64,000 nt of DNA from Allolobophora icterica (GCA_963556255.1 OY744614.1:35016179-35080178); one strand, 5' to 3'; numbered from the stretch's first letter, positions 1 through 12,930 are shown. Notes: generated by a model not told the origin, from the letters alone. Made by a program: numbers and translations.

Positions 1-175
1 ACACAGATAGGTAGATAGATCAATAGACAGACAGACAGACAGATAGCCAGATAGACAGACAGACAGATATAGACATACAGGTAGAGAAAGATAGACAGAC
101 AGATAGGTAGACAGATAGATAGACAGACACACAGATAGATAGACAGACAGACAGACAGATAGACAGCCAGATAGG
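1..175 (+). repeat. GATA/GACA microsatellite
   Basis: Mixed AGATAGAC tetranucleotides through 175. Confidence 0.95.
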
Positions 176-2735
176 TAGAACTTAGAATTCCTATGTTCCA
201 GATATATCTTATAGATAGCTTGAATCCTCGTATACACCTTGAATTCTCGTAGCTCTGACTTATTGTATTTCGATCTGACTTCTTCAACTTCTCTTCTGAT
301 TCTCATTATGGTTTCACTTGAAGTCGTAATCGATTGACACGATGACAATGGCGCCATATAGAAGTCACTAGATTAGACTTGTCTATGGTTGTGACTCGGA
401 GTCCTCTCGGCAGACTCGATTCTGCAATCGTTAGGTGAAAGGCCAAGTACGTTGGCTATAGGTTAACAGAAAGTCTGGCAGGGATCAACCTTGAATGTAG
501 GACAACTCTTACACGCACCAATTCGTCTATTAATTTTCAGTCCACAATAAAGCCTACATTCAGTTACTGCAATTGAAGGCCTATACGTTTTTCTATGGCC
601 TCGGTCCTGCTCATTTTTCAATGAATTGATCGGCTGAGATCTTGTATCACCTCTGCCCGTTTTAAAGGGTAACACTTTAACGACGAGCTGCACTGGTTCC
701 CAGTCGCTTTTGGTACACTCTCGTCCTTAAAGTATTCAAATCCTCGTGTGCTACCCAGAGATTTAAATCTCTGAAATAAGCCACCATCGGCAGAGGAACA
801 GACATCCCTGCTCCAGAGGGGCCTTTACGTAGGGCACATAGTATACGCTCTAACCAATGGCTAACCGATCCAGTGTGTCCATAACATAAGCCTATAGATG
901 GCGACACTGATTCACAGTCATGTTAAATCAGTAAACGTCGAAACAAAAACCTCCTCTCTCCGTTTCATGAATATGAACTCGTATAACTTTCAGTTGGGGG
1001 CAAAAAGCTGTTCCTCTCAGATCTATGTACGGAAGCCCCGGGACGAAATTCTTCACCATCGCTGCCCGTTTGACTGGGAATTATACCAGTATAGATCCTC
1101 TTGTACGGACCGCGCTGATTCGAGACCCATCGCTCCTCGTGAATAAGCAGGTGCCCTGCGCTTAATTAGCTTTCAAGCGGCGACTAAGAAATTTGAAGTT
1201 TACGATTACAATTACCAGACCCAAATCAGTCAAATATAGATGCGGTCAGTATGAATACTGCAGCTACCACTTACAAAGACCCTACGACGAAGTAATTTAT
1301 ATACCGCAGATTGTTCTTAAACCTTGCACTTGCTCTTACAGGCTTCCGTATTTTTACCAACAGCTGGTTCAACGACATTCATCCGAAAATTGAAATCTGC
1401 GCAAATTCTCGGTAAAGATACATAAATTTCCGGTCCGCCGTCAATTCGTGCGTTGCTTCTCTGAATAAAACATCAAAGTCAAACGCGTTAACTAGGCCTA
1501 TTGGTAAGTCAGTCAATTTAATTAACGGAATCCTCGAAAAAATAGCCATTAAAACGAGCCGTCGCGATATTAAACGACGCACTTAACGAGAAGCGCGTTA
1601 GGTGCAACAGACCCAATGCAGCGCTCGCCGGGCACATAACACAGCATACGTAAAGATCTTAAGAGTCATAGGCTACTCTAAGATGTTTGATGTACGTGTA
1701 GCAATTAAACGGGATGGTATACGTTCAACGGATCACACGATGCATGAACGTTATTATACAATATATCGGTATGTATGCAAACATAACGATGTTCTACTTT
1801 GTATATACATATAAGCCTATAATGTGCAGGTTTACACGTGTACGTCTTATATAGGCCCTATGCATATAATTATATATATAGGCAGAATTGCTTGCTGGAG
1901 TGCAATGTGCATTATCATATTTTTTTACAAAGTGTAATGTCCTGCAGTTAGGTCTACACTATAGCACTGCGTACACCACGGCTCGAATATCCAGTTATTT
2001 TGATGGCATTACATCTGTAGCTCACTGAGAAAGACCCTCGAACCGCTTGATGACTATTGTTGAGTAATGTGAGTGTGCATACAAGAGATGATCAATCATC
2101 AATGTGTTGCGTTCTTGCGGTAAAAAGCGTGTAAACTAAAGCCACAGTGACGCAGATTTAACAGCAAATCGGGGAGTGATTCTTCCTGCGCGTCCTAATC
2201 ACACGGCGCCGGGCACGGAACGTGCAAGAGATTCTTGGCCGACTGGCAATTAGTGTAGCAACAAAATGGCCGCTGTGGTGCGTCGGCTGTTACAGCGTCA
2301 GCCAAGAAAACGAGAAAACAACCCATTTAGTCTCATATAGTTGTTGCTCAACGCCGGACTACGCAAGATCGATGGGAGTTTTAATTTGAAGGGCAAATTG
2401 ACAACGATGAAGGATTGGATCCGTTCTGTGGACGATGAAATCAGTCAGACTTGAGCTCAATTGTTCATGAAATCTAATGACCCTTAGACGCATCGGTGTT
2501 TAACGACGCCTTCGATTTAGGTGAAAAGTAACGTGACTAGAAAACCAATGTAGGCAAACGTTGTTTGGTGATTCAGTACAACCAGCGCCGATGACGTGAC
2601 ACGTTTCTGATTACCATATAGATTTAAACCACCTACCTGTTTGCCTCAAAGAAACCTGTGCAACATATACAGGACTATGGACTGTGTAGGCCTAGAAGAG
2701 GTCTATATTCTATAGGGCCCTTCCTTTGGAACAGT

Positions 2736-2738
<3 letters not shown>
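176..2738. other. No gene recognised
   Basis: Frames are short and unremarkable. A LINE-tail-like piece lies at 1141-1215. 2150-2350 is richer in CG but gives no exon. Confidence 0.6.

Positions 2739-2801
<63 letters not shown>
2739..2801. repeat. (TA)n microsatellite
   Basis: About 31 uninterrupted TA units. Apparent Ile/Tyr proteins on both strands here are artefacts. Confidence 0.97.
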
Positions 2802-2803
<2 letters not shown>

Positions 2804-3238
2804 CTTTATATAGCGAATTTTAGGACCTCTAAACAGTTGCGTATTAACAAACGACTGGAAGGTCAATTGGACCGATTTCAGAGAAATTGTGCGAACGTTC
2901 ATCTGTAGGAAGAGCAGCCCTATGGTAGACAGAGTATACGCTGGCCTGTTACCGTATGTATGAGCACGTCGTAGGCCTAACTCTTAGTCGCCAACTAAAT
3001 CTGGTCATTTGGGCTGCCTTGAACTCACACTGACAGACAGACGGACATAGGAACGGATGAACGAATAGGACTCGCAACCAGACAGGCAAACGGCCATAAA
3101 AGTGTCAGGAGGACGGATAGAACGATGTACAGATATGCATTCAGAAGAAGAAACATAGGAGCACAATAAAGAAGCACGCAGATGTGGGTGAGGGGGCTCA
3201 CTAAAACGCGAAGAAACAAACAGACGGACGGAGGTCTA

Positions 3239-3263
3239 TGGAGAGAGAGAGACAGAGAGAGAC

Positions 3264-3296
<33 letters not shown>

Positions 3297-3312
3297 CACA
3301 GACAGACACACA
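3239..3312 (+). repeat. GA/GACA microsatellite
   Basis: GAGAGACAGAGAGA then GACAGACAGACA. A minus-strand SLSLC frame here is not a gene. Confidence 0.9.
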
Positions 3313-3689
3313 GGGAGTATAGGACGGACTGGAGGAGGATGAACGGACGAAGGAAGACGTAGATCAACGTGAGGCGATCAGCTAACGACAATTCCGTATT
3401 TCAATTCGTCCAACGATTCCAGTGGGTAGCATTAGTTCGCAAACCCTTCACGCATTCCGAACCATCGACTCGCTTGCCGCCACTACCACCGCCACCACCA
3501 CCACTGCGGGCGTCGAAACACCAATGAGCAACCAGCACAAATGAATGTCGTCAAAATTTACCACTGTGGTACGATTTACCACCGTGGTATGATTTACCAC
3601 TATGATGAGAAGTCCATGATTTCCACGATATGAGTCTATGAGTTACTATTACGGCAAGAAGTGAACGATCTTCTCTGAATAGTGATCTT

Positions 3690-3790
3690 TGAGGAGCGCT
3701 ATATAAATGCTCGTGAATAGGCTGGTGCCCTGGGCTTGGCTTTCGAGTGGCGCTTTAGAAGTTTGGAGATTACGACTACGATGCTCTAAA
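3690..3790 (+). repeat. LINE-tail repeat, two joined copies
   Basis: GAGCGCTATATAAATGCTCG followed by GGTGCCCTGGGCTTGGC, GAGTGGCGCTTTAGAAGT and GATTACGACTACGATG. Related tails: 1141-1215, 6478-6515, 7175-7260, 33160-33185, 50725-50765, 52100-52200, 56030-56085 and 63500-63545 on plus; 21120-21150, 54770-54800 and 55595-55625 inverted. Confidence 0.6.
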
Positions 3791-3946
3791 ATTAAATCAA
3801 TACCAATATGATAGGCAGTCTATAGTAGGCCTACTTATCAATATTAAGGGAAGTCTACGATGAAGCACTGTGATATGTCTAAGATTGAAATATGACAGAA
3901 AGTCTAGAATTTTCGACTATGGAAATAGTACGTTTGATCATTGGAT

Positions 3947-6012
3947 CAGTGGCGTCACTAGGGCCAGGGGTGGACTGGCCCGCCGGGACACCGGGAAAAA
4001 TCCCGGTGGGCCGCCAGGGTCGGTGATATTTGGGCCGGTTCTAAGTTCTTAGACACAATGTCCAAAAATTGGTTATTTATAAAAATGTTTATGGTATTTA
4101 TGGCGGCTTTATTTTTTATTCGCTAGAAGGCACAGGGCTGACGACAAAAATCCCGGGCCTATAGGCAGAGCAGTCACGGGCCCATAAACTATCTTTAGGC
4201 TTTATGAGAAAATTGAAGAAAATAAATTGAAATAAAAAAGTACGGGTACAACCGTACCGTATACTGTGTTTATATAATTATGCAACTACGATTTTATTCA
4301 GTAATATTATATTTAAAAAGGCACAAATCATAAACTTTGCTTAACTGATTATAATATATTTCATAAGTTGATTGCGGGCCCGGTCGGTCGGGCCGCAAAA
4401 ACTCTCCGGGCCCCTGGGCATTTGCCCCCTGCCCTCCTCTCGGGCCTCGGCGGGTCTGAGAAAGCAGACTTATATAATTAACAGTTTAATCTTAAAACGA
4501 GGTTCTACTTTCGCTAAGCTTGTTTTTGACGAAGATTCTTTTATTATTATTGGTTAATAAATTAATGAAAAAATGTACGGTTATGAGTGATTAAATTTGA
4601 AAAGTAAATGTAAAGATGGTGCGGAAAAGGTAAGAGATAAGAAACTAAAAATTCTTGCTAAAGATGGAGCAAGTGCGAAAATCTAGTCGATTTATTTAAA
4701 GTTACTCAAGGCAAAGAGACCGTCACTAAATGATCGACGATTAGGTAGTGGACAGCGTCAATGAAGATTCTCCACTTGAACTCTGGGACGACCAAGTTGG
4801 GCATAAGAGTGGCGAACTTACGAAATGCAAATCTTGCAAAAAGTCCTGTTTGCTGCTTTTCTGTGTTAAATAAATACAGTTTCTTTGGTCAGACTTACAG
4901 GCACCTGTTATGTGCATATAAACTCTTAAGGGCCATCCATATAGTACGTACGCATGGAGGGTGGAAGGGGTTAACCCAAATGCATGTTCTTGCGTATGCT
5001 TGCGTATGCGGGGGTCTACTGATAATGTACGTACGCATAGGAAACGGGGAGGGAACCAGTAATTTGTCTATATTGGTCTTCAAATTGATTGGCCTTCAGA
5101 GTTCAGTCTTTTCAGCTATCAGGTACTACCAGGGAAAGTATGACTGTGGGAGAGGTGTCACTTGTATGCCACCGTACGGTCCTTACCTCTGAACGCCATT
5201 ATTAAACTATCGCAGTGAGTCCATGGATCACTCGTCCTTCAATCTTGCCTAAGGTGCAGACAGCCGCTGCCTGGACCTGTCGTACTGACACATTCTGCAG
5301 TTGGTCTTTGGGGGCGAGGCGCGTCAAGCGTACGTACGCAGGTGGGGGTGGAAAAAAGTGCGTGTGCGTGCAGGGAGGAGAAGGGCTCAATTTTTTCCAG
5401 ATTTTGGCTTTTTATTCTACTAAGTCTTGTTGCATTAAATGTACAGTCCATCTCAATAATTGGGGGGCAGGTGCCCCGGCTGCCTCCCTATTTTATTTGG
5501 GTGTGTCATGATAAATCGATTTCTAACTTTGAAAGCATTCTTAATGTTTTTTGTCTTATGTAAATTAGGTTTGCGATTCATCGTTGTGTTATGACTATCC
5601 CATTGTAAAGTTACCTGTTACCTTGGCTGAAAACAAATTCCCAAGAAAAATAAATGTCGGAGAGGGCCGCTTTTGATTTTTTCCCGGGCCGCTTCGACAC
5701 TCCAGTCCACCACTGACTAGGGCTGGTGTCACCCGGTGCGGTAAGTCACGGTGTCACCCTGAAAAAAGTGATGACCTTTTTTAGGAATTCGTCTCCCAAA
5801 AAAAGTGATAACCTTTTTTTAGGAATTCGTCTCCCAAAAAAGTGATGACTTTTTTAGGAATTCGTCTCCCAAAAAATTAGATTACCTTTTTTTAGGAATT
5901 CCTCATCTTCCAAACATTTTATTATTTTCTCATGTTGGGTGTCACCCCCCCCCCTCTGAGGGTGTCACCCGGTGCGGTCCGCGCCCCCCGCAACCTCCTC
6001 GTGACGCCACTG
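3947..6012. mobile_element. hAT-type MITE split by a nested hAT element
   Basis: Ends CAGTGGCGTCAC and GTGACGCCACTG are inverted copies and the 8-bp target duplication CATTGGAT is at 3939-3946 and 6013-6020. Without the inner insertion the element is about 307 bp. Its right part (5724-6012) holds tandem units of AAAAGTGATGACCTTTTTT plus AGGAATTCGTCTCCC (5760-5905). Confidence 0.9.
3965..5715. mobile_element. Nested hAT-type element inside the MITE
   Basis: Ends CAGGGGTGGACTGG and CCAGTCCACCACTG, with target duplication ACTAGGGC at 3957-3964 and 5716-5723. About 1.75 kb. Around 4600-4720 a short decayed frame (DGAEKVRDKKLKILAKDGAS, then after a shift DLFKVTQGKETVTK) looks like the N-terminus of a hAT transposase of the zinc-finger TTF/MYM type; this is a weak call. 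5440-5490 is an inverted piece of the repeat seen at 30356-30495. The 143-codon open frame at 4761-5192 has no family match I know. Confidence 0.85.
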
Positions 6013-6079
6013 CATTGGATAGTAAACTACCTTTAGAACACGAAGAAATAGTTATCTCGTAAAGGTTGTGTACTGTGAT

Positions 6080-6310
6080 CTAGTCTGCCGGATTGTCAAC
6101 CGAGAGCTCGGTTCAAATCTCCACCAGTTAGAGATTGTTCGAAATATCTGCTCCACTTGCGCCACCTAGCGGGCCGTGCGTTGTCGGTGGGGATTATGGG
6201 AGATCAGGTGACAGAGTATAGGACGGTCCAACCGCTAAGAAAAACCAAGTCGCTAACATTTCATACCCATGGCTGCCTGTCGTGGCAAGAGACTGCAAGA
6301 ATCTGTGCAG
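6080..6310 (+). mobile_element. Old copy of the CTT-tailed SINE
   Basis: TCTGCCGGATTGTCAACCGA, B-box-like GGTTCAAATC, then CACTTGCGCCACCTAGCGGG and CATACCCATGGCTGCCTG match the 57058 element with many changes. Confidence 0.6.
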
Positions 6311-6575
6311 ACATGATAACAGCAACGAGAGCCAGGTACACTTGATATGGTACACACGGTCCTTTTGTGAGGTACTGAAAGGGCGCTGTAGTAGTCCTAA
6401 GTGACCAGATACATACACAGGCATGCTGGGGATAGGTAACCCAATATCTGAGCGCATCTGATTTGTTTTGCTCTTTGACTGGCTCTATATAAATGTCCAA
6501 GTACAATTACAATCCGACATTATTGTAGTTTACTGCCGTTTTCTCTCCTGCAGCTTTCCACTTAAGGCTGAAAAC

Positions 6576-6792
6576 CACTGGCGGCGATCTTGTATCACAG
6601 GTGGGGGGACACTGTTGAACTGATCTGGTGGAGTTTTGAACTGATCTGCTCAAAAAAGAGGTCAAAACATTTTTTTCGCGCTCATGCACGAAATTTTTTT
6701 AACCATTTTTTGGATTTCTTCAAAAAGTGGGGGTCAAATGTATGATGTCCCCCCCACTCCCCCTCGACCCTCCCCCATGATCGCCGCCAATG
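6576..6792. mobile_element. hAT-type MITE (CACTGGCGGCGATC family)
   Basis: Ends CACTGGCGGCGATC and GATCGCCGCCAATG; target duplication CTGAAAAC at 6568-6575 and 6793-6800. 217 bp. Confidence 0.92.
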
Positions 6793-6858
6793 CTGAAAAC
6801 GATACTGTTCAAGTTATCGTATCCTGGCCCTGCTTCTGCACCACCTCTGACCACCATA

Positions 6859-7051
6859 CATGGGCGGCAATCCCGGGTGGGAGTCGAGGGGGACAAGTGA
6901 GAGGGGCACACTATACAGTTGTCTCCCAAATTTTCAAGAAACACCAAAAAGGTGAACACATTTTTCACCTCTTTTTTGACTAGATCAGTTCAAAAGTGTC
7001 CATTGCCCCTCCCCCACCGGGCCCACCTGTCAAACAGGATCACCGCCAGTG
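6859..7051. mobile_element. hAT-type MITE, same family, opposite orientation
   Basis: Ends CATGGGCGGCAATC and GATCACCGCCAGTG; target duplication CCACCATA at 6851-6858 and 7052-7059. 193 bp, only 66 bp from the preceding copy. Confidence 0.92.
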
Positions 7052-7856
7052 CCACCATAACCAACGATTTCAACGGTAGCACCATGCTTTCTCCTCGGCT
7101 TGGCCTTCACCATTCTGAACTGGCACAGAAACCAAGAACCTGACTCCTGCAGACTTGATTTGATATATAGTTCTGGTGAATAAGCTGGTCATTTTGATGT
7201 GGCTTATCCGTGGCGCCGAGAAATTTCGGAGATTTACATTTAAACTACATTTACACTGATTGTAAACATAAAACCTTGATCATATGAATATAATTGTGTT
7301 ACAGGGACTAGCCATGATGGGTCTCCATCAGTCATATTGTTTACTTATGTGAAGCCAAGACAATTGTTGGGTGAACAGTGGGTGAGCTGCTCAGATAACT
7401 TATCATGGTGTCAATAAATTCTCATGTAAAGTTTAATAAAGTACATGATCAAACATGACGTTATAATAGTGTAATAATGCAACCATTTAATGTTTTGCTA
7501 AGATAGTGCTGTTGTGCATTCATGTTCTGTGAAAGTTTCCACTCATTTGCATACCACTCGTTTACTCATTAACATACGAACTTTTAGTAAAACAAATTAA
7601 GCTTGGTCAAATGGGTCTGGAGTTCCATAAGTTGACCGACAAAGATTTGAACCTAGTGACAATAAGCTTAGAAAATATTTATCTCAAGTGCTCATTTATA
7701 GTTCATAGTGGCTTTGTAAGTTGTGCATTATCTTTTTTTATTAAATTTGTAGTTTGGTGTTGCATGTAGGAAATCGAATCCTGGTGTTAAACTTGTTTGA
7801 AGTGGCAGTGTAAATGCCTATGCATTATATTAAATGGTATGAATGTTCTTTGCTAG

Positions 7857-8316
7857 ACCTCCTGGCTCGTTTGAGTGGGACAACTTCGCCAAAGGTACTC
7901 ATGCTGTTGTTCATGCCATGAAGAAAGGATCTGTTACCCTCATTGGTATGTTGGATAATTTCACATTGTTTTCACAATCATTTGTTCACTAGAATTGTCA
8001 TAAATATTGAGAAGTGAGTATTGTGATCCTGCTTGAATCATTAGTTTTGCTCTAAAATTTTTAAATCTAAGGCCATTAATGATGTCAATGTTGCTTGGTC
8101 ACTAATGCTGACCAAAAAGTGACATAATGTTTCTTTTACTATCAGAGAGGTTTCTACTCTCAGCCATTACCACTAAGTTTGCCACTTGTTCTGACTACCA
8201 AATTTGTTGCATTTAGTGGGTATTGACACAGCTGTTTGTGGCAAAGTAATAAAATGCTGAAGACAAAGTAAGCCATGTTAGCACAGGCAAACGATCAAGC
8301 CTAGAGTTAGCTTAAG
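7857..8316 (+). pseudogene. Phosphoglycerate kinase pseudogene, two C-terminal exons
   Basis: PGK transfers phosphate from 1,3-bisphosphoglycerate to ADP in glycolysis. Exon 7857-7945 (acceptor TTGCTAG, donor CATTG|GTATG) reads PPGSFEWDNFAKGTHAVVHA then MKKGSVTLI, the GPVGVFEW...GxxTIIG block. Exon 8217-8316 reads VGIDTAVCGKVIKC, then after a +1 shift [10 protein letters not shown] and SSLELA before a stop; the family has [34 protein letters not shown]. Frameshift, in-frame stops and loss of the glycine triplets show a dead gene. Introns are retained, so it arose by DNA duplication, not reverse transcription. No other PGK exons lie beside it. Confidence 0.85.
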
Positions 8317-10545
8317 GTGAGCTGTAAAATAATATAAATAAGATAATAGATTTTATGAATTTAATTGTTTATTGCACAAAACAAGTATTACAATTACAGT
8401 CATGAATCAGCAAGTAATGTACAACAGGAGTCAAGAAAAGCCAACACCTTATGCTAACCTTGACCCCTCTTTTCAACTATTACTCATACATGTGTTTATG
8501 ACTTAATTAGTACTTAAAGTTATAGTAATAATAAAATACTAATAATAACAATAATAACAACACAGCAGCAATAATACCAATACTGATGACAATAATAATA
8601 ATAATTATAATAATCAGGCAAATAATGGTAACATACTAAGTGCAGAAAGTGAATCACTTACAACAACAGTTAAAATAGTCAATCAATCAATCAATAAAAT
8701 ATTCTTATATTCAGAGATTCCCGTCGACACAGACGTGATGGGATTACACAGTGTTACAAAGACAATAATTGCAAGTGATAATAAATCAGATAACAGTTAA
8801 TGAAAGAGGCTAAACAGATTAATGGATTTTAAAATAAAGTATACATATAAAAGAAAAACAATACTGACCTGGATAAGATTAAGATTAAGGAATAAGATTA
8901 ATTATGCTAACATACTAAATGCAGAGTGTGAAGTAGTTAAAACAACAGTTGCAATAATAGTAATGAGAATAGAATAAGACCACGCACATGAAAGCAAATG
9001 CAGAAAAATTGACCAATTAGTTACACATCAACACATGAATATTTTACAAACAATAATTTTTTAGTTTTTTCTTGAAAGCATAGAAACTTTTTTCCTACTT
9101 AATATCATGTGACAATAATTTCCACAACTGAAGACTAAGAATTCAGAAGCTATTAAATCGACCAGTAGCACAGGCATAAGGAATAACATATTTAGGTTAA
9201 CTTCAGCATATCAAACTTCAGCATTTCAAACTTCCAGGTACATTGAATAAAAATAAAGAATAACAGTCACAAACATAATTCTGTTTAATCAAAATAACAT
9301 ATAGAATAGTTTTGCTTATTGCAAAGGAATTTTCCAGTTCTTATAAAAAATACAAGCTAGCTAAGATACTGAAGTTACAGGACCACTCTGGGACTCAATA
9401 CTCGTGCCCTACCTAATTTTAGTTGATTAATGAGTAACATGTTTTGTTTCAGAATGAGGTTTTAAGTCCTGACATAAAATGAAATCATAGCATAGCAGAC
9501 ATTATACATGTAGCTGAGTTGGTTAGGGGGTGCAGGTAGAGCAGAAACCTCAAACCAAATTTCTGCCCTGGCCCCGACCTCTTGACTGACAGTCCAGCAC
9601 TCTAACCACTACACTATGGACCCCTTACAGGTTGATAACAGAGCAACTGAGGATTGGATTTCTGCTCACAATCAGGCATCCACTAGATGTGACATGAGTA
9701 CCAGTTTTATACAAACAGACAATTAGAGTGAAGTATATCTGATGTAACAGTTTCGTTAAATGCTTTTTATTGATTTTTGGTGTGAAGGTTGTTCCCATTT
9801 ATGTTCACAGCTACTGATGAAGACCATAACTGACTGCATGGCAACCTTTCAGATGATGCCAGAACTGCTCAGTGCACTTCTCACAGAATTGGAAGAAACG
9901 TATTACAACGACTGTGTCCGAAAAAGCTTAACAAGTAATCGCTTCAATACTCAGTATAAGCATCGTATGTACTTTGTCAGTTTGGAATGTTGCCACTTTG
10001 AAAAATCTGCTCATTGGGGCTGATGAACTGAAGGCATAAAACCATAATCAAAAATTGTTTTTGGATATTTTAACTGTAAAATTGTATAGCACATAGATTC
10101 AAATGGAACCGATCAGAGCTGCATTCCATGCTAACCAAAATGTTTTTAATTATTCTATTATTATAATTTATTATGCATTAAGTAAGCACCACTATCTAAA
10201 TAACCAGCTATCAATCAATGGCATTGAGCAATTCTGCATGAAGGACTTGCTCAAGGTCTCTACGCAGTAACCATCTCAGAGGATGCATTGCAAGAACCAG
10301 TCAGTTTCCATGAGGCCCAATACACTGCAAACCATTTTGTTATGAACTGTCTTCCAAAAAAAAAATAGATAACTCCAGATCTGAACAAGATTAGAGAACT
10401 TGGACAGTGACCCAAAACATGTAGTATATCCAAAACTCGGATTAGAATCAGAGAAAATCTGTTATTTTGCAGTATGGCATAATTACAATACGAACTCTTT
10501 TAATGAACTGAGGCAAAAGTAAAATAGTTATGTTTTTGTCTTTTA
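8317..10545. other. AT-rich intergenic, SINE head only
   Basis: 8515-8700 is AAT-rich and low in complexity. The 87-codon frame at 9760 has no family features. Nothing else seen. Confidence 0.55.
9510..9622 (-). mobile_element. SINE head fragment
   Basis: Read on the minus strand: TAGTGTAGTGGTTAGAGTGC ... GTCAAGAGGTCGGGG and GCAGAAATTTGGTTTGAGG, the head of the 57058 family. Confidence 0.75.
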
Positions 10546-10856
10546 GACATTCGTTACAATGCTGCCACTTGGTGTATCTACCTATTCGGCAATGAACAGC
10601 AATGTGAAGGATGACAATACCTCTATATTGAACCATTACCAGTGTGGTAAATGGAGTTTAAGTGGCCAGATAATCAATGATCTATTAGTGGTAAGTCATT
10701 CACAACTCTTGTTACAATGCTGCCGCTTGGTGTATCTACCTTTAAGGCAATGAACAGCAATGTAAAGGATGACAATTCCTCTATATCGAACCATTACCAG
10801 TGTGGCAAATGCAGTTTACGTGGCCAGATAATCAATGATCTATTAGTGAGTGGTAA
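10546..10856 (+). repeat. Two tandem exon-like copies (VTMLPLGVST ... NDLLV)
   Basis: After a TTTTTGTCTTTTAG acceptor, 10546-10690 reads TFVTMLPLGVSTYSAMNSNV, KDDNTSILNHYQCGK and LSGQIINDLLV, then GTAAGT. The second copy, 10711-10856, differs at a few residues and ends NDLLVSG|GTAAGT. A third, frameshifted copy is at 12531-12680. I do not recognise the family. The open frames and phase-0 donors suggest real exons duplicated in place, possibly of the P-loop gene downstream. Confidence 0.45.
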
Positions 10857-12694
10857 GTCATTCATGATCTTTGGAGCCAGTAATAAGGCAAAGATGCACA
10901 CACAGAAAATCTTCCGTTATATATGTCTATACTATAGTGACCAACAGCAGATCGCATTTTTTAGAAAAGGCCAACAGATGTGTCTAAGGTTCGTACTTGA
11001 ACATTCCAGGTATTTCAAAGTTCCAGTAATATTGAATAACAGTGAAACATAACTCTGTTTAATTAAAATAACATATAGAACATTTATGTAGCATCTCTCA
11101 GGAACCCTCCACATTTTCATCGTAATTATCATAATTATCATAATCTTCATCATTATGTCTTCATTTTCCTTGTGATCATTATCGTAGTCATAATTATCAT
11201 CATCATTGCAGTCGTGGGTATGCATTGCTTTTAGCGTTACATGGGATGCGTGATCTTCCAGTAATTCAGACACTTGGCATATCGTAGTTTGAGTTCCAAT
11301 TTGTTCAGTTTACTGGGACAGATAGAATATATTTGGATTGCAGTAATGGGAGCAAAATGTAATGTAGATGTAAAAACCCAGTAAATGAGTAAGCATAATT
11401 GCGTCCACAAGGCAGAACTACAACCTAAGACCAAGGAAAGTAATAAATTATAGAGATAAAAGACAGTACAGAAGAAGAAAGAAGAAAGGTATGGCCCTTG
11501 TCTTCCCCTCTCTTTCTGTCGCTGTTCAATTTTTGCTTATCTCTTACATAATCGATTTCCCTTTCTCTGGAACTCTGTATCTCTGCTGGCCTGCCTCAAC
11601 CTTGATGATCATGATGATGATGCAGTTGCTTCTACTCATGACATGATGATTCTGTTGTTTCTGGTAATGCTGATGAAAAGGGTGATATCATTTTTGATGA
11701 TGATGATGACTGGTGATAACGAAAGGTGGAAGACGAAAGTTGAGCAGCTCGCCATCCGAAGAACACAGACATAAAGCACAAAGATCACGATCAGGTGGAA
11801 GACAAAAGATGAGCAGCTTGCCATCGCTTTTAGCGTTCAGTGGGATGCGTGATCTTCCAGTAATTCAGACACTAGACAAATCATAGTTTGAGTTTTAATT
11901 TGTTCATCAGTTTACTGGAACCGATAGATTACATTTGGATTGTAGTTATGGGAGCAAAATGTAATTCAAACCCAGTAAATGAGTAAACATAACTGTTTAC
12001 AGAATGCAGTAAAAGACATGAGTACAATCTTAGACCAAAAAGAAGAAAATGTTACAGAGAAGCAAGACCTTACAGAAAGAAAATCAGAGGTACGGACCTG
12101 TGTCTTTTCATATTTGCATTTTTGCATATCTCTTACATACTCGACTTCCCTTTCTCTGCAACTCTGTATCTCTGCTGGCCTGCTTCAACCTTGATGATCA
12201 TGCTGATGATTCACCTGATGCTTCTAATCATGACATGATGATTCTGTTGTTTCTGGTACTGATGATGACAAGGATATCATTTTTGATGATGATGACTGAT
12301 GATAACGATGATGAAGGTGATGCGGCTACTATTTCTGATTCTGCTGCTGCTGACGATTATGATTGTGATGATGATTACGATGATGTTACCAGCAGCCATC
12401 TCCCAGAAGTCACAAACTCGCCCACGTTCTGCTGCACACACTTCTTACAAAGATCTCGATTTGAGAAGAAAGCACAAACCACCACAAACAGGTCATACAA
12501 CAGGACAGTGAAGAAGATACGGATATTGACATGGTAACAATGCTTCCGCTTGGCATGTCTATTTATGATGCTCTAATGAATACCAATGTGAAGGATGAAA
12601 ATGCCACAATATGCAACCATTATCAGTGTGGTAAATTGATGGAATTTACATGGCCAGCTTATGAATGAACTACTACTGGCAAGTCATTCATAAC

Positions 12695-12930
12695 CTCAGA
12701 ACCTCTTTGAAGACATCAGCACCAATATCTTCAATACGGACCTTTTCCTCAGGGCCACTCCTACACTCCGTCATTCCACTGGAGAACATGGCTTCGAAGA
12801 CAGGACTCCGAGAGATCAACATGTACTTGTGAGCACGGATCTTCACAGTTTCGCCACCTGGTGGTCCTACTTCAAAGCAGACGTCAGTTGATATTTCATT
12901 GTCCAATTGTCCAGAGTCTTGATGACTCCA
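12695..12930 (-). CDS. Isolated BTB/POZ domain exon
   Basis: A 236-nt exon with acceptor TATTCTAG and donor CTGAG|GTTATG. The product WSHQDSGQLDNEISTDVCFE, VGPPGGETVKIRAHKYMLIS, RSPVFEAMFSSGMTE and IEDIGADVFKEVLR is the N-terminal two thirds of a BTB/POZ domain, a dimerisation module in cullin-3 adaptors. The ADVxFxVG ... HKxxLxxxSPVFxAMF pattern is closest to the BTBD1/2/3/6 type. It lies antisense among duplicated blocks, and no other BTB exon was seen, so it may be a stray or a broken copy. The reading frame itself is intact. Confidence 0.72.

Noticed and set aside
2675..2908. Frames with (IY)n on both strands
   Set aside because: (TA)n microsatellite.
4761..5192. 143-codon frame on plus
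   Set aside because: Lies inside a hAT element, has no domain pattern, and the same region carries repeats. Kept only as part of the element.
6720..7143. Overlapping frames around 6.7-7.1 kb
   Set aside because: They lie across two MITEs and their C/G runs; no protein resemblance.
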